Shown in pieces: positions 50,649 through 62,302 of a DNA stretch of 64,000 nt. The position numbers and the translations under genes were made by a program. Within the stretch, counting starts at the first letter, position 1, and every line of letters begins with the position of its first letter. Source of the DNA: Lichenostomus cassidix. Lineage: Eukaryota > Chordata > Aves > Passeriformes > Meliphagidae. The stretch covers positions 52,310,561 to 52,374,560 of the forward strand of contig CM039179.1 of NCBI GenBank assembly GCA_008360975.2, given 5' to 3'. The notes under the pieces are model-generated. The model worked only from the letters and a program-made list of their open reading frames with translations. It did not search any database and was not told the DNA's origin.

Positions 50649-50860
50649 GGGAAAGGAAGGGGAGGGACTGTCTCCCCTAGACCCAGTCCCGGGGAGTCTG
50701 AAGGGAAGATAGGCATAGGGAACCCACCAATAGAACCCACCAATATAAACCAGATTATGATTTAGGGTACAGCAGAATGCATATTTCAAAATGAACCAAT
50801 GGTACACCGAGTGGGGAAACAAAGAGGACACATGGAATCCTAAAACCCCACATTGCTACA

Positions 50861-51254
50861 CAAGGCCTCCTGTCCATCACAAGTGTAAACAGCACCTCCA
50901 AGTTTGGTATCAGCAGCAAACTTGCTAACAGTGCTTTATACCTGCATGCAGATAATTGATAAATGTATTGAACAGGACTGGCACTCTAATTGAGCCCTGG
51001 GAAACACTGCTGGTCTCCAGCTACATATAGCCCTCTTTGCTACAACTCTCTGACCCCTGCCATTCACACATTTCTTCACCCAACATACCATGCACTTCTC
51101 CATCTCAGAGCAGGACAACTTGTTCAGAAGGTTACTGTGAGAAGCAGCATCAAAAGTCTTATTAAAATCCAGAAAAAACTATATCCACTACCTTCCCTTC
51201 ATCCACGAGATGGGTGGATGTCATAGAAGAATATCAAATTAGTCAGGAAGAACA
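50861..51254 (-). pseudogene. CR1 LINE reverse-transcriptase piece upstream of the LTR insertion
   Basis: On the plus strand it reads 'caaggcctcctgtccatcac', 'cacctccaagtttggtatca', 'gaacaggactggcactctaa' and 'attgagccctgggaaacac'. These are the reverse complement of the CR1 reverse-transcriptase palm and thumb, including the region of 'FADDTKLGG' and 'GSVLGP'. It breaks at about 51254, where a plus-strand CR1 tail intrudes. Confidence 0.82.
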
Positions 51255-51331
51255 TCAGAAGCTGGAGTTCAATGATTCTGGTGGGTCCTTTTCAGCTGAG
51301 GATGTTCTCTGATTTAGGGTATTCTATGACT
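51255..51331 (+). mobile_element. very short CR1 3' tail inserted in the minus-strand CR1
   Basis: The sequence 'tcaatgattctggtgggtcc', followed by 'ttttcagctgaggatgt' and 'gggtattctatgac', is the last 75 or so bases of CR1 in plus orientation. The minus-strand CR1 continues on both sides (ending 'gtcaggaagaac', resuming 'cctttgtgaacatgt'). Confidence 0.75.
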
Positions 51332-51405
51332 TTTCCTTTGTGAACATGTATTGACTGTGCCTGTTGATTACATTGTTCTTTAAATGCCTTTCAATAGCAC
51401 TTAAA
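51332..51405 (-). mobile_element. CR1 LINE, third piece of the interrupted copy
   Basis: The stretch 'gaacatgtattgactgtgcc', then 'gattacattgttctttaaatg' and 'cctttcaatagcact', is the reverse complement of CR1 reverse transcriptase upstream of the YLDF block. It fades out after about 51405. Confidence 0.7.
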
Positions 51406-51744
51406 CTATCAGAGTGCTTTGCATTTAGTCCCTGATGGTTTTTGAACTTCTGACCTCACCTTAATCTCCTTTTCATTTTCTTCCCATTTATTACACCTGA
51501 ATTTACATGGTTCTAACTTTCATGTCACCCTCATTTGGAGAGCTCTGAGTTTGACAATATTCTCACATGAAACACTCTCCTCATAAATTGAATAGAACAA
51601 TTGTCAGAGAAAAAAATACAGTTAAAAAAATGCAAATGTAATTGGTAGTTCTCCCAACTTTTAACAAACTACAGGTCTGGGATTTCGGCGCTTCAGTAGT
51701 CCACATCATTAGCATAATATCCGGATCACTGTGTCTAATAATCT

Positions 51745-51975
51745 TTAATGAACTTCTCGTTTGTGAATGTTTCTAAGCTCTGCTTGAAATCCTTTAATTT
51801 TTTTTTATTTTATTTTATTTTATGTGTTTGAACTCATTTATAACTTTGGCCTTCACAGCATTTTGTGGTAATAAATCTGACAGTTTAAATACATATTGGG
51901 TGAAGAACTACTTTTTCTTCACTTTCAGTTTGCTGCTGTTTCAAAGTTCTCTTACCATCTCATTGAAGCTGGACT
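51745..51975 (-). mobile_element. older CR1-like LINE fragment
   Basis: On the plus strand 'tttgaactcatttataactt', 'tggccttcacagcattttgtgg' and 'gggtgaagaactactttttc' match, in reverse complement, a block found in old amniote CR1-type LINEs. A (TTTTA)n tract (51797-51822) lies inside it. Divergence is high, so it is probably much older than the other CR1 copies here. Confidence 0.55.
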
Positions 51976-52098
51976 GTATTGGGATCGGAAAGGGATGAGT
52001 CAGAGCAGAAAGGTGACTGGTTCCTTTCCTCATGATTAAATATTGGTTTTGGCAAAGTAAAACATAGGTTTTCTACCTTTCTTTCTGGAATTTCTGGG

Positions 52099-52129
52099 GT
52101 TTTTTCTTTTTTCTTTTTTCTTTTTTTTT
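52099..52129 (+). repeat. (TTTTTTC)n pyrimidine tract
   Basis: Three to four heptamers of T with a single C, ending in a T-run. Confidence 0.85.
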
Positions 52130-54090
52130 AGTCCAGAAATAACTAATAATGCTGTAGCATTCCAAAGGGGAAGTGCCTACCAATTTCAGATACCTGTGGA
52201 AATCAAATGATATTTGAGAATACAAAAACTGAGCCACTTTCTCAAATATAGACAGTCTCCACTACTGTGAATTAATTTGATTGAATATGAATGCTTACAC
52301 GATTAATACATACATCTGAATTGGACACCTTCAGTTCTTTAAATGTTCAATTGGAAGAGAAGGATTAACTTTTAGAGAACAGCTGGTTTCATCCTAGATT
52401 AGACATCCATATTAGATCAGATGAATCACATTCTTAAAGTGTTAGTTTTTAAAAATGTTAGGGTTCCAGAGAAAGAAGACAAACGAAAGTACTAAACTTT
52501 CTTAAAACCAGCCATACTATACCTGACAATGAAAGGTCTCAGGTACAAAACGTGAATTTATAATCCTGATAAATTTTGTGAAGAAAATGAAAAGTATGGT
52601 CAGGATCATGTTGACTGACACAGTATTTTTCCAAATGCACAGACAAAGAAGAATCAAAAAGGTGAGATTGGAGCAAAACACTCCTCAGATGTGTGAATGG
52701 GTGAATAACTACACTGTGAAACACCTAATAAACAGGAAGAAGAATGAGTGATTAAGTAATCCTGTCTTTCAGGTGGAGAAGATCCTAAATCAAAAACCAT
52801 CTACCAAAGACATTTTAATTCTGAATGAAGTTGGTTTGACCTAGATGGATCACAGCTGCCAATACAGACTCAAGTAACAGTGAGATGACATTTTATACAA
52901 TCTCATCACACTGAATGAGATATATTCCACTTCCTTTTGATGGAGATCCCCACCTATTGCTTTTCTGGAAAAATTAACATGATATGGGTGAATCAGAGAA
53001 AAAAAGAAGGAAACCCATTGAAGACAAATGAGAGTACAAGCATTTATGGGAGGGTAAAGATACAAATGGGAAGGAAAAATCGTGTGGGCACATGTACCTG
53101 ATGTACCTGAATGTACTACATTTTTTCTGGTGGGAAGTAGGTAAGTGTGCTCTGGTACTTTCAGTGGAAATGTGGAGGAAAAAAAGGTGAACTCATAAGC
53201 AAGGGATACATAGAAAGAGACTACACATCCTTTTGTCTTTCCAGAGAGTCCTCTCCTACGGTGATTCTGTACCTGTTTTCTTTTGTGACAAGTCTTCTCA
53301 AGATGTCAGAAATTTATTCCTTTCCTTCGTCCACAGAAAGATCCAGTATTTCCAGATTACATCAGACACACAGGAAGACATACAGTCTGTATGGCCCCTG
53401 TGGTTAAAAGAGATGCAAGGATCCTTTCCATCCCTCCATCCATCCTGAGCTGTCAGGTGTAAAGTCCTAAATTCTGGCATGGTCTTCAGCTTCCTGTTTA
53501 GTATTAATCTTATCTTAAAATTCTCACAGAAGCATCTATTTTCTCTGGTAAAATAAGAAGAGGTTTGTTTCTACATTGTTCTTTTTCAATGCTTTATAAG
53601 GTGTTGTTTCTGCTTTGATTGTGAAAATACTTCTAGTGCATTATCTTGGCAGCATAAATCACAGATTCAGTACATGTGCCCAATTTCTACATAGTCTCAA
53701 AAAAAAGGTCAGGACATGTAATTTATACTAGATGTATATATCCAGATTCTCTTACAATACTCTGAAACAAAAGAATGGCCTCTACAGTTTTGTCCTGTTT
53801 AGGGAATGTAACAAAATGAAAAGACACCTGAAACCTCATTGAGCTGGCCTGCCTTTCTCCAGGCTTTGTAACATAATCAGTCTTGAAAGGAATTCAGAAG
53901 AAGCAATCCCCCAAAGGAACATAGAAGGCACAAACCTCATACACTCAGATTTACATAGCAATGAATAACTGTTTATTCTAAGAGGGAATAATCCACATGA
54001 TCCATAATTTGAAGTCCAAATAAAATTATCAAAAGAAATTAGAAAATAAAATCCTTTAAAATATGGCTAGTATAGGTGAACTAAACTGAG

Positions 54091-54116
54091 CAATATAAAC
54101 CAGATTATGATTTAGG
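54091..54116 (+). repeat. 26-bp exact match to LTR family A copy 2
   Basis: CAATATAAACCAGATTATGA followed by TTTAGG occurs here and at 50741-50766 with no mismatch; neighbouring bases differ on both sides. LTR copy 1 lacks the word. Confidence 0.9.
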
Positions 54117-57100
54117 TTTTAACAAAATAGATCTAAACTGACAGGATAAAAATGGAAACTGAAATTACAGTATCTCATCAACAAAGAGAGGATATTATAA
54201 ACCTTTTTTTTTTTTCAAGGGCTGACTGTGAGAGTCCTACAACAACAAAAAAAATTGTTATTGAAATAAATGCAAAGACATCCAAGAAAAATAGCATCTT
54301 TTCTCATTTATTTGAAATTATCTTCATTTCTAGTATGATATCCAGAGGGAAAATTCATTCTGTTGACTCTTTTCCAATATAAAATCTACTATCAATGCAT
54401 AATAAATATGAAATAGCATTCATTGGGTTTAAAACTGACAAAACTATACTCATTGTCATGTAAGAGGAAAAGTGGAGGAGAAATGTCATGCGTCAAAAGA
54501 CTGATCTTGTGAAAACTTTTTTGATACACCACTGCCATATATGAAAAAGTGTGGAAACATAAACTTCTATAAACATATTGTCACACTTTGTTAAGTACAG
54601 TTCATTTCTAAAGTGCTCTATATCAGTGAACAGAATAATTGTATCAGCAGGAGAAAAATGTAAATATGAGGAAAAAATACATGTCCATACTGTAAATTTT
54701 GCACAATGTTATGAGTACTATCTGTTGTTCTACAAAATCAGTTTCATCTTTCTAGCATAAACAACAACAAAAAATAAAATTAGGTGTGCCAGGATTCGTG
54801 AGAGGACAATACTGACATTAGAAAAGCTACGGCAGACAAAGAAACCTACTGCAACAGAGCACACTTTCATAACTCTAGATTATTTTATTCCTCTTAAATT
54901 AAGTATGACTAGGTCAGCAGACCTAAAAGAGCAGATTCTATATTTTTCCACAAGGTCCTGAACAGGTGTGTTATAAAACAGAGCACTCAAACTTGGAAAC
55001 TGTTGGAAAGAATACATGTGATTAAGTCATGGTAGCATCTGTGGCAACAGAGGTTCGGAGTCTAAAACATCTCAGCCAGACAACTTCTACACATGAAAAG
55101 ATAACAGTGGAAGAATTGAAAGGAAAGGCAGAACTGGGGCTTTCTCTGCTGTTTGAGATTTAAAACAAACAGCTTTGTGGGTGTCCAGCAATCCTGGTGG
55201 TGCTGTATTGAAAGGCTTCAGTGTGGGCGCTAAGCTAGAAAATCTGACTCAGTATTTCTTATGTATGTTTCAGCCTCTGTGGCCTCTGTACTGCATAACA
55301 TAAGTCAAAGAGATATTGGTATTTCTTGTCCACATATTGTGAAACTGAAAACTGTCTTTGTATTGATTCAAAAGGGAAATTTAATCTCCTTTAACACCCT
55401 ACAGTAAATTTTGTCCATACTTTATTATTACATCAGTTGATCAGTTTCAAAGTGACAGGGGATGTCTAATATGTAAACTGAAGACATGATACATTAGAAA
55501 TCTGCGTTTAAATATCACAACATTTCAAGCTAAAGTGCATTCAAATTTATGATACATTTATTTATACTTCTCTGTTGAAAAGACATACAAACTGTGCAAT
55601 GTCAAGGAAAGCAAAGAATGCTCTATATATTTATGTTCTTTCAAAGCACACACTGAAACACATTTTTTAGAAAAAAAAATATAGTTTTCCTTAGTATCAG
55701 CACTTACTTTCAACATTCCAAAGTTTAGAAAAGGTTTAAGACATTCATACAAAAAACATTGTCTCCTACAAGATATTTTAAAAGCTCAAATCAATATTGT
55801 AAATGTTAAACTGCCATTAATAAGTCATCAAAATGTGTATAATTGCAAGTTCCATAAACAACTTTAATGGATATTCAGTTTTAATAGGTGATTCTCATCT
55901 TTAAGTAACTGTATGAATATTATAAAAAAATAAAGCAAATTACTAAGAGTGGTTATTCTCATATAAATCAGGCACTAGTAAGAATCTGGAAAAAAGAAGA
56001 TTTTTCATCAGTGTGAAATTATAGAAAAGGATTCTAGGTCATCCAGTTTCAATTGTAGAGTAACTCTGGAACATTACTATTCCTTTTAATCCCGCTAGAG
56101 TGACGTTTGAAGGTAGTTTCAACCTTTGGGTTCCTATCTCCTAAAAATTATATATGTCTGAACATTATTCAAAGGTTGCAAATATGCTTTTAAAATTTGT
56201 CTATAATTCATGTCAAAGTTACACAGGTCAGACATCCACTAAGTTAAATCTGCTGAGTACATTTGATTGCTAGAGAACTCTATAGTCAAGAAGAAAGTAT
56301 ACTATAGTTAAAATCACTCTGTTCTTTAAACAATAGGTACTTTCCTTAACACCGGCATCAAAGGGCAACATTTTTTGCAGAAAACTGGAAGCCTAAGTTG
56401 AACTTAACTGGAGAGAAAACAGCAAGAAAATGAAAGAGATGAGAAGAGTTGACCTCTTCCTCTTTCTGAATAGTGATCAGTTTTTACAAGGAAATAGCTG
56501 ACCTAAATTCTAGTTCAGATACAGCTTGGTTGAATTTGATAGGACTTGGTCCCAACACCAAACTAACTCCCACTTTTAAGTACTTAATATGTCAAATTCA
56601 CAGCATTTTCCCAAACATTTTGCAAAGACACTACAATTTAGATAGTTTTCATGACCTCCTAAATTTAAGCAAAAGGTTTCCAACCCTGCTTATTTTAAAC
56701 ATCACCACAGAGTTTCTGGATCTGTTACAAAATCTCCAGGCCAGCTAGTCAGTCATCTGTCATCTTCAATACTGTGTCTCTTACCTGTTGAAAAGAGATG
56801 CAAGAAGGAAATAATTTCCAAAAGTTTCTATGGATAATTAATTACAATATTGATAATCATTAACAAATAGTTACTTGTAGTTAATTATTGTAATTTATGT
56901 GAATTTATGTTCACAAGGCCTCTACTTACATTGGCTTTTACTGTTACCTTGACTGCTGTTAGTTGCTTAGAAAGGTTGAGGTCAGCTCAAGTGGAAAGCT
57001 TCCAAGAAAAAGCTAGATGGTGCAAGAAATAGTACCAGTGATTTAGTAGGCAATATTTTCTCCTCTGATTCAACACTGAATCAGTGTCTCTGCTTTTAAG

Positions 57101-58606
57101 GGGCGCGCTGCAGTTATAAGGATGATATTTCAGATGAAAAATTAGTTCTAAGAACTTGACTTCACTATTTCTGGCCTAATAAAGTACAATTGCATATATT
57201 TATCTTGTCTTCTTTACAAAGTCATCTCCTGCTGAGTTACATTTCATTGTACATTTCTTTATATATCTCATTTCAATAAAGGTGGTGAGGAGGCGTTTTG
57301 GAGATTTTTTTTTTTTTTTAATTTCCCTTTATGGCTGAAACTGTAGAGTATCCATCCACCGATGCCCCTCCAAAGAGTTTTCATGTTCTATATCCTTTTC
57401 ATTGATGACATTTTTCTAATATAATTTTTACTGCCATATGGGTATTGTAAAGCACTGGAACAATGTTCTTAGGGACACTGCAGAATCCCTTTCATTGCAG
57501 GTTTTACAGAACAACCTAGAGAGATGAGTCAGAGACAACAGCAGTGCACCTGATCCTATTTCAGTACAGAGTTAGACTGAATAGTAAGTAGTTTCTCATG
57601 TCCCTTCAAGCCCTACATTTGTCTTACTTCCACTCATCAGAGTTGATTAGAACTCATTAAGTAGTTTAATTAAAGTTGCCTCCATCCATGAAAAGTGTCA
57701 GGAATAGTACAAATAATAAAAAATAAAGTATAACAAAAAAATCACAGCGACTGGCCATTGTGTTTCAAATGGTAAAAGCCCAAAGTGAAACAAAGTGGAA
57801 TTGCAGAGGCTTTCAAGCAATTCCATTCAGGCATGTTCCTGTGTTGATCTTTGACCCAGAAACCCTGCTGACTTACAGTGCAATATAAACACATTGACCG
57901 TCTACATAGTCACATTTCCTTTTCTTCCTGAGCAATAATCACATTTTCTCTCTGCAGTACTCCCTTAACATTTATCAAAATACCAGAGGAAATATGGAAC
58001 ACAGCATCACAGCATCAGCCCTCAGGAATAATGCTGACAACAATAACCACATAAACCACTTAAAACACTATAGAGTTCAATACTAGTATTTCATTTGCAA
58101 ATAAACAGAGTCAAATAGGCCCTTAAAATTTGTGTCTCCATGCAAAAATTAATTAAAACAACGTAATATAACATGAATGGCTATATGTGCACAAAATATA
58201 CCCACTTTCTAATTTAATTTTAAGATTTATATATATATTTGCCAAACTAAACAGTACCACTTACTTGACCTCGTACTTGAGGTTGTGGAGGTTCATTAAC
58301 TTGATAGTTTTTCTAAATATATTTTATTGCTCCAGTGAAAGTTATTTGTCTACTTAAAAAAAATCTGAACAAGAAAATATCTGGGGAAACATCAAAAATG
58401 GACATCAATCATAATTGTTCTAATAAATTACATGGCAAGTGGCCACATTCCCAACCAGTGTGGAAGACCTCAGTTTAATGAAAATGAGCTCAACCAACCT
58501 GTGGAATTATTTAAAGGAGTTTCTCTAATATTTCAGTAGGCAGCAGAAGGGATTGAAAAAGAACCAGGAGTAAACATATATGAATGTATGTGTGCATATA
58601 ATATAT

Positions 58607-58850
58607 TGTGGTGAGTTGATCCTGTCTGGATTACAGGTTCTCACCAAAGCCACTCTCCTCCTCAGCCAAACAGGGGAGAAAATTAGGATTAAAGGCTCAT
58701 GGGTCAAGATAAGAGCAGATAATTGGAGAATTACCAATTACCATTTCAGGCAAAACAGTCTTGACTTGAGTGAAATAATTGAATATATTAGCAATCAAAT
58801 CAGAGTAGAACAGTGAGAAATAAAATATTCTAAAATACCTTTCATACTCC
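58607..58850 (+). mobile_element. LTR-like avian interspersed repeat, partial
   Basis: It starts TGTGGTGAGTTGATCCTG. Blocks 'tctcaccaaagccactctcc', 'ctcctcagccaaacagggg', 'aggctcatgggtcaagataag' and 'gcaatcaaatcagagtagaa' match a repeat that I recall as widespread in bird genomes and probably an endogenous-retrovirus LTR or adjacent region. The 3' end fades near 58850. No matching right-hand flank duplication was found, so it may be truncated. Confidence 0.6.
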
Positions 58851-60178
58851 CATAAACAGTGAAAGATTTTGTCTGTGCTTCAGCTGAACTTTCCTTTTTT
58901 TTTTTTTGTCTTCAAAGGATATTCTGCAGAAATACTTTACATCCAGAAAATGAATAGGGAAAATAAATAGCTGATGTTTTTGCTGAGGAAATTATTAAGG
59001 TAGTAACACAAACTGAATTTAACTTTAATATCCAATAATAATTTATTCATGCAGTTTTATACACCAGAAAGCCATATTGCATATATAGACTAAGCAACAC
59101 TTTCTAGATTATCTTTACTTTTTTTTTTTTTTGAGTAGAACACAAAAGACTGCTTATGATTAGAAATGAGAAGCAGATGAAGTTAATTCAATGCATTTTA
59201 TACCTGAAATTATTCACTGAGCTATATAGATGTTAAGACTTCTAGCAGCTGCCAGCAAATAAGGATTAATCTGCCCTGGTTTCTAGTCACCGACTAGGCA
59301 TGCACACTTGAGCTAATCAATCCAGGCTTTTTCATTGTCTGCAGAGAGCCATCAGTACCTACAGAGACCTATCATGTCCCCTCGGGCATTTCAAAGAGGA
59401 CAATGAGTCATCCTTAGCTTGTTTCAATCTATTGTCTCAAAAAATGATAACCAGCTGAGGTATAGACCTGTAAGCTTTATATACCTCAACCTAGGGCAAA
59501 AAAATGATAGAACAAGTTGAGGGGTAAGGAAAAAAGGCTATCTTAATAACAAAGATGGTTGAGATTTGGTGTTTTCTATAACAGCACACATGGGCACTGT
59601 CAGAAGGAAAAGGCTTGTTAATTTCCTACCTGGTTACAGTTCTCCTTGGGCTATAATCTGTCAAATGGATTTGCAGACACTGTGACCAAATAAAATATAT
59701 CTGAAAATGTCAAAATTTTATTTTTTAGGAAGAAATTCAAGAAAAATTGTATTCAATATATTATTCACTTTAATTGCGTCTTTAAGCTTTCATTATATGC
59801 CAAATCCTGCAGCTCTTATTTAGTCCATCTCCAGATATTTCTTTTTAAGTCAAACAGTTGCCAAAATATGCAGAGCCTGAAGAGATGCAATGAATACTCC
59901 CAGATATTTTTAAAAATGAAGGTGTCAATGGGATTTGTGCTGTCTCCCCAGTTCAAAGGGACCATCAGTAGAAGCTGTAAAAGGCTTGGTTCTTCTAAAA
60001 CGTTAGGTTTTCTGCTGAAAGCCAAATGTCCTGTTTATGAAAAGCCCAGGAATGCAATCCTGTTCCTATTTTCATGTCACAGTGGCCTTCTCAGAAGTTG
60101 TATTTGAATCCTTGTTTCTGATTCTGGTTACTGCAGAGTGGGTTCTGGAATTCCTCTCAATGTCTTTACTACTAATGT

Positions 60179-60262
60179 CACCTTGGAAGAACTGTCATAT
60201 ATATCACCTGGTTTTACTTTCACCTTGGAAGAATTGTCATATATATCACCTGGTTTTACTTT
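60179..60262 (+). repeat. 42-bp near-perfect tandem duplication
   Basis: 60179-60220 and 60221-60262 are the same 42-bp word with a single difference (C in copy 1, T in copy 2, in GAACTG versus GAATTG). The low divergence indicates a recent event. Confidence 0.95.
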
Positions 60263-62248
60263 GCATTTTATCCAAGTTACAATTTTTAGTATTCTGGCAG
60301 CAATAGATGTCTATATTCCAGAGAAATATCTAGAATTGTAAGAGAGTTTAAAGTTTTCCATTTATAAGTTTTAAGGAAAAAATGGGAGGAAAAAAAAATC
60401 TATTCTTTAATTCACTTTAGGATTTTCTCCAGAATCTCCTAGTAGAAAGAAACATATTGAGTCACCTTCAATATCTGCCCCTGGAAAACAGAAGTTTGTC
60501 TTGGTTTGCATGTGCCTGGAATACTGCCTGTTTGTCCTTGGGAAATGTTTGACTTCTTTTATTGAGCTTTCAGAAACATTAAATCTTATGGTGCTATAAG
60601 TTTTCTATCGTTACTTTGACAGTGTAATTTATTCCATCTAATCAGTAAACCACAAATGTTCTTTACTTTTACATCCTTTTTTTGATCATGCTCTAACACC
60701 TCAGCATTACTTTCAAAATAAAATTTTAAAAAATCATCTTCATCTCAGCCCTTGTTTCTAAATCCTCCTTCTCAAAAGTTCTGCATGCTGCTTTCTTTGC
60801 CATCTGCTTTTCTTCTTCCCAATCTGAAAGAAGTTCACCCATATTTTAGCAATTTCTGATGGCTAAAGCTCAGTTGTTGACTGCTCTCCAGGTTGTTCAC
60901 AAACCTTACTTCCCTATTTTATATTTTTCTGATTGTGACAAAACAAATTTCTCTGATCTAGAGGTGGCAATACAAAGGCAGGGATCCTGTAACATTCACA
61001 AGAATAGTTTCACAGCCTTTGTTAGCTTATGAATAAGTAATAGAACAGAGCTGGCTTAACTTTTGCATCTAAAAAAAAAAAAGTTTTGGTTTTTTGATGT
61101 TTGGGTTTTTTCTACGTGAAGTACTTTGGATTGGCTGATGAAGCAATTTGTAACCCAAATTGTCTGCTTTTTCAGTTAATAAAACTCTAATAGAAGATAT
61201 TGTTTTATTGCTTTTTCTGGCTTACTCTGCCTTTAAAATTTATTAATGTCTTTGAAAAATGAGTTGTTTTTTCACAAAACTATTTTGATCATGTTCCAGA
61301 AAGTAAAGTAAGCAAAGAAAGTACCAAGTCCTTTAAAAATGTCGAAATATCTAGATCATTTATTTGATTTACTTGCCTGTATCCTATCTCTTTACCAGTC
61401 TGGCTTCTTTAGCAGCAAGAGGAAAAAATGTTACATTAAGTAATATATATCAGCTTAATTAAATAAGAATATTTAAATTATGAAATATAAATCAAGATCT
61501 AAAAATCTCTAAAACATGAAATATAATGCAGCAGGCTGGTGTCATTGGCCAATAAGAATTTGAGGAGCTCCACATTATATGCCAGGAGCTAAGAGGTTGC
61601 AACAGGTGATGTTTATTATTTTATTAATATTCCACTAAATTACGCAGAAAATTGTTGGGTAGTAAATGTGTTACCAGTACATAAGGCACTGTAATTGCAA
61701 TCATTATAAACTATTTTGAGAAAAGGAGGTAGGAGATTTATGGAATCCTGTTAGACATTTCTAATTGTCTTCAAGGTTGTTATAAAATGTTGAAAATAAT
61801 TAAAGGAAAGCTAGCTAACCAAGCCATCATCCTATTTTTAGTGATGTGGCTTGAGAGACAGTGTTCAGTAGTTGAGGTCCAAACCCTATAGAGAAGAATT
61901 TTAGAAAATAGTATCAGACATCATTATTTCATTTAGTTAAGCTAAATTTATTGTTTTCTTTTACACCACTACAAGTAGTATAAGGAAATTCCTCTTTTAA
62001 ATTAAAACAACATTTGTAATTTTCTTTGTTTAAACAGCATCTTGTTGACGTGGTATTTAAAAGCCAAAAGTATTTTGAATACTGCTAATTGAATCATATG
62101 ACAATCTGGATTAATTATTATTTATTCGATATGTATGCTCTGTAGAATGAATTAAATTTGAGCTCTTGTCAATGCATGCTGTCTGGGTTCCTACCTGATC
62201 AAATATGGCTACAGCAGAAATATGCTACTATGATTCTATTGCTTGAAT

Positions 62249-62302
62249 TTATTGTTATTATAATAATAATATATTTATTATTAATAATAATATATTTATT
62301 GT
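62249..62302 (+). repeat. (TAA)n/(TTA)n palindromic AT tract
   Basis: TAATAATAATATATTTATTA recurs in near-identical form after a short TTAATAA junction, giving both direct and inverted repetition. Only A and T occur across most of the tract. Confidence 0.85.

Larger units (their letters stand above)
50321..50860 (-). mobile_element. LTR family A, copy 2 (solo LTR inserted in CR1)
   Basis: It begins TGTAGCA and ends TGCTACA on the plus strand, a perfect 7-bp terminal inverted repeat. It aligns with copy 1 along its whole length, including the 'ggacaggataggggctgc' block, TATA and AATAAA, in the same minus orientation. It is 540 bp against 507 bp in copy 1. Much of the excess is an insertion at about 50737-50766 that includes 26 bases found identically at 54091-54116. 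Flanks (CGTGA, CAAGG) do not form a target duplication. CR1 sequence expected between them is missing, which points to a deletion at or after insertion. Confidence 0.85.
51976..58606. other. long unique AT-rich block
   Basis: No gene or mobile element is recognised. Simple tracts are a (TTTTTTC)n stretch at 52099-52129 and a T-run at 57305-57319. The interval includes 54091-54116, identical to part of LTR family A copy 2, although the surrounding sequence is not LTR-like. Frames reach at most 91 codons (56473-56748) without domains. Confidence 0.45.

Noticed and set aside
34930..50860. A full provirus bounded by the two family A LTRs
   Set aside because: The 15 kb between them contains CR1 copies and unique DNA but no gag, pol or env similarity, and the LTRs differ by indels.
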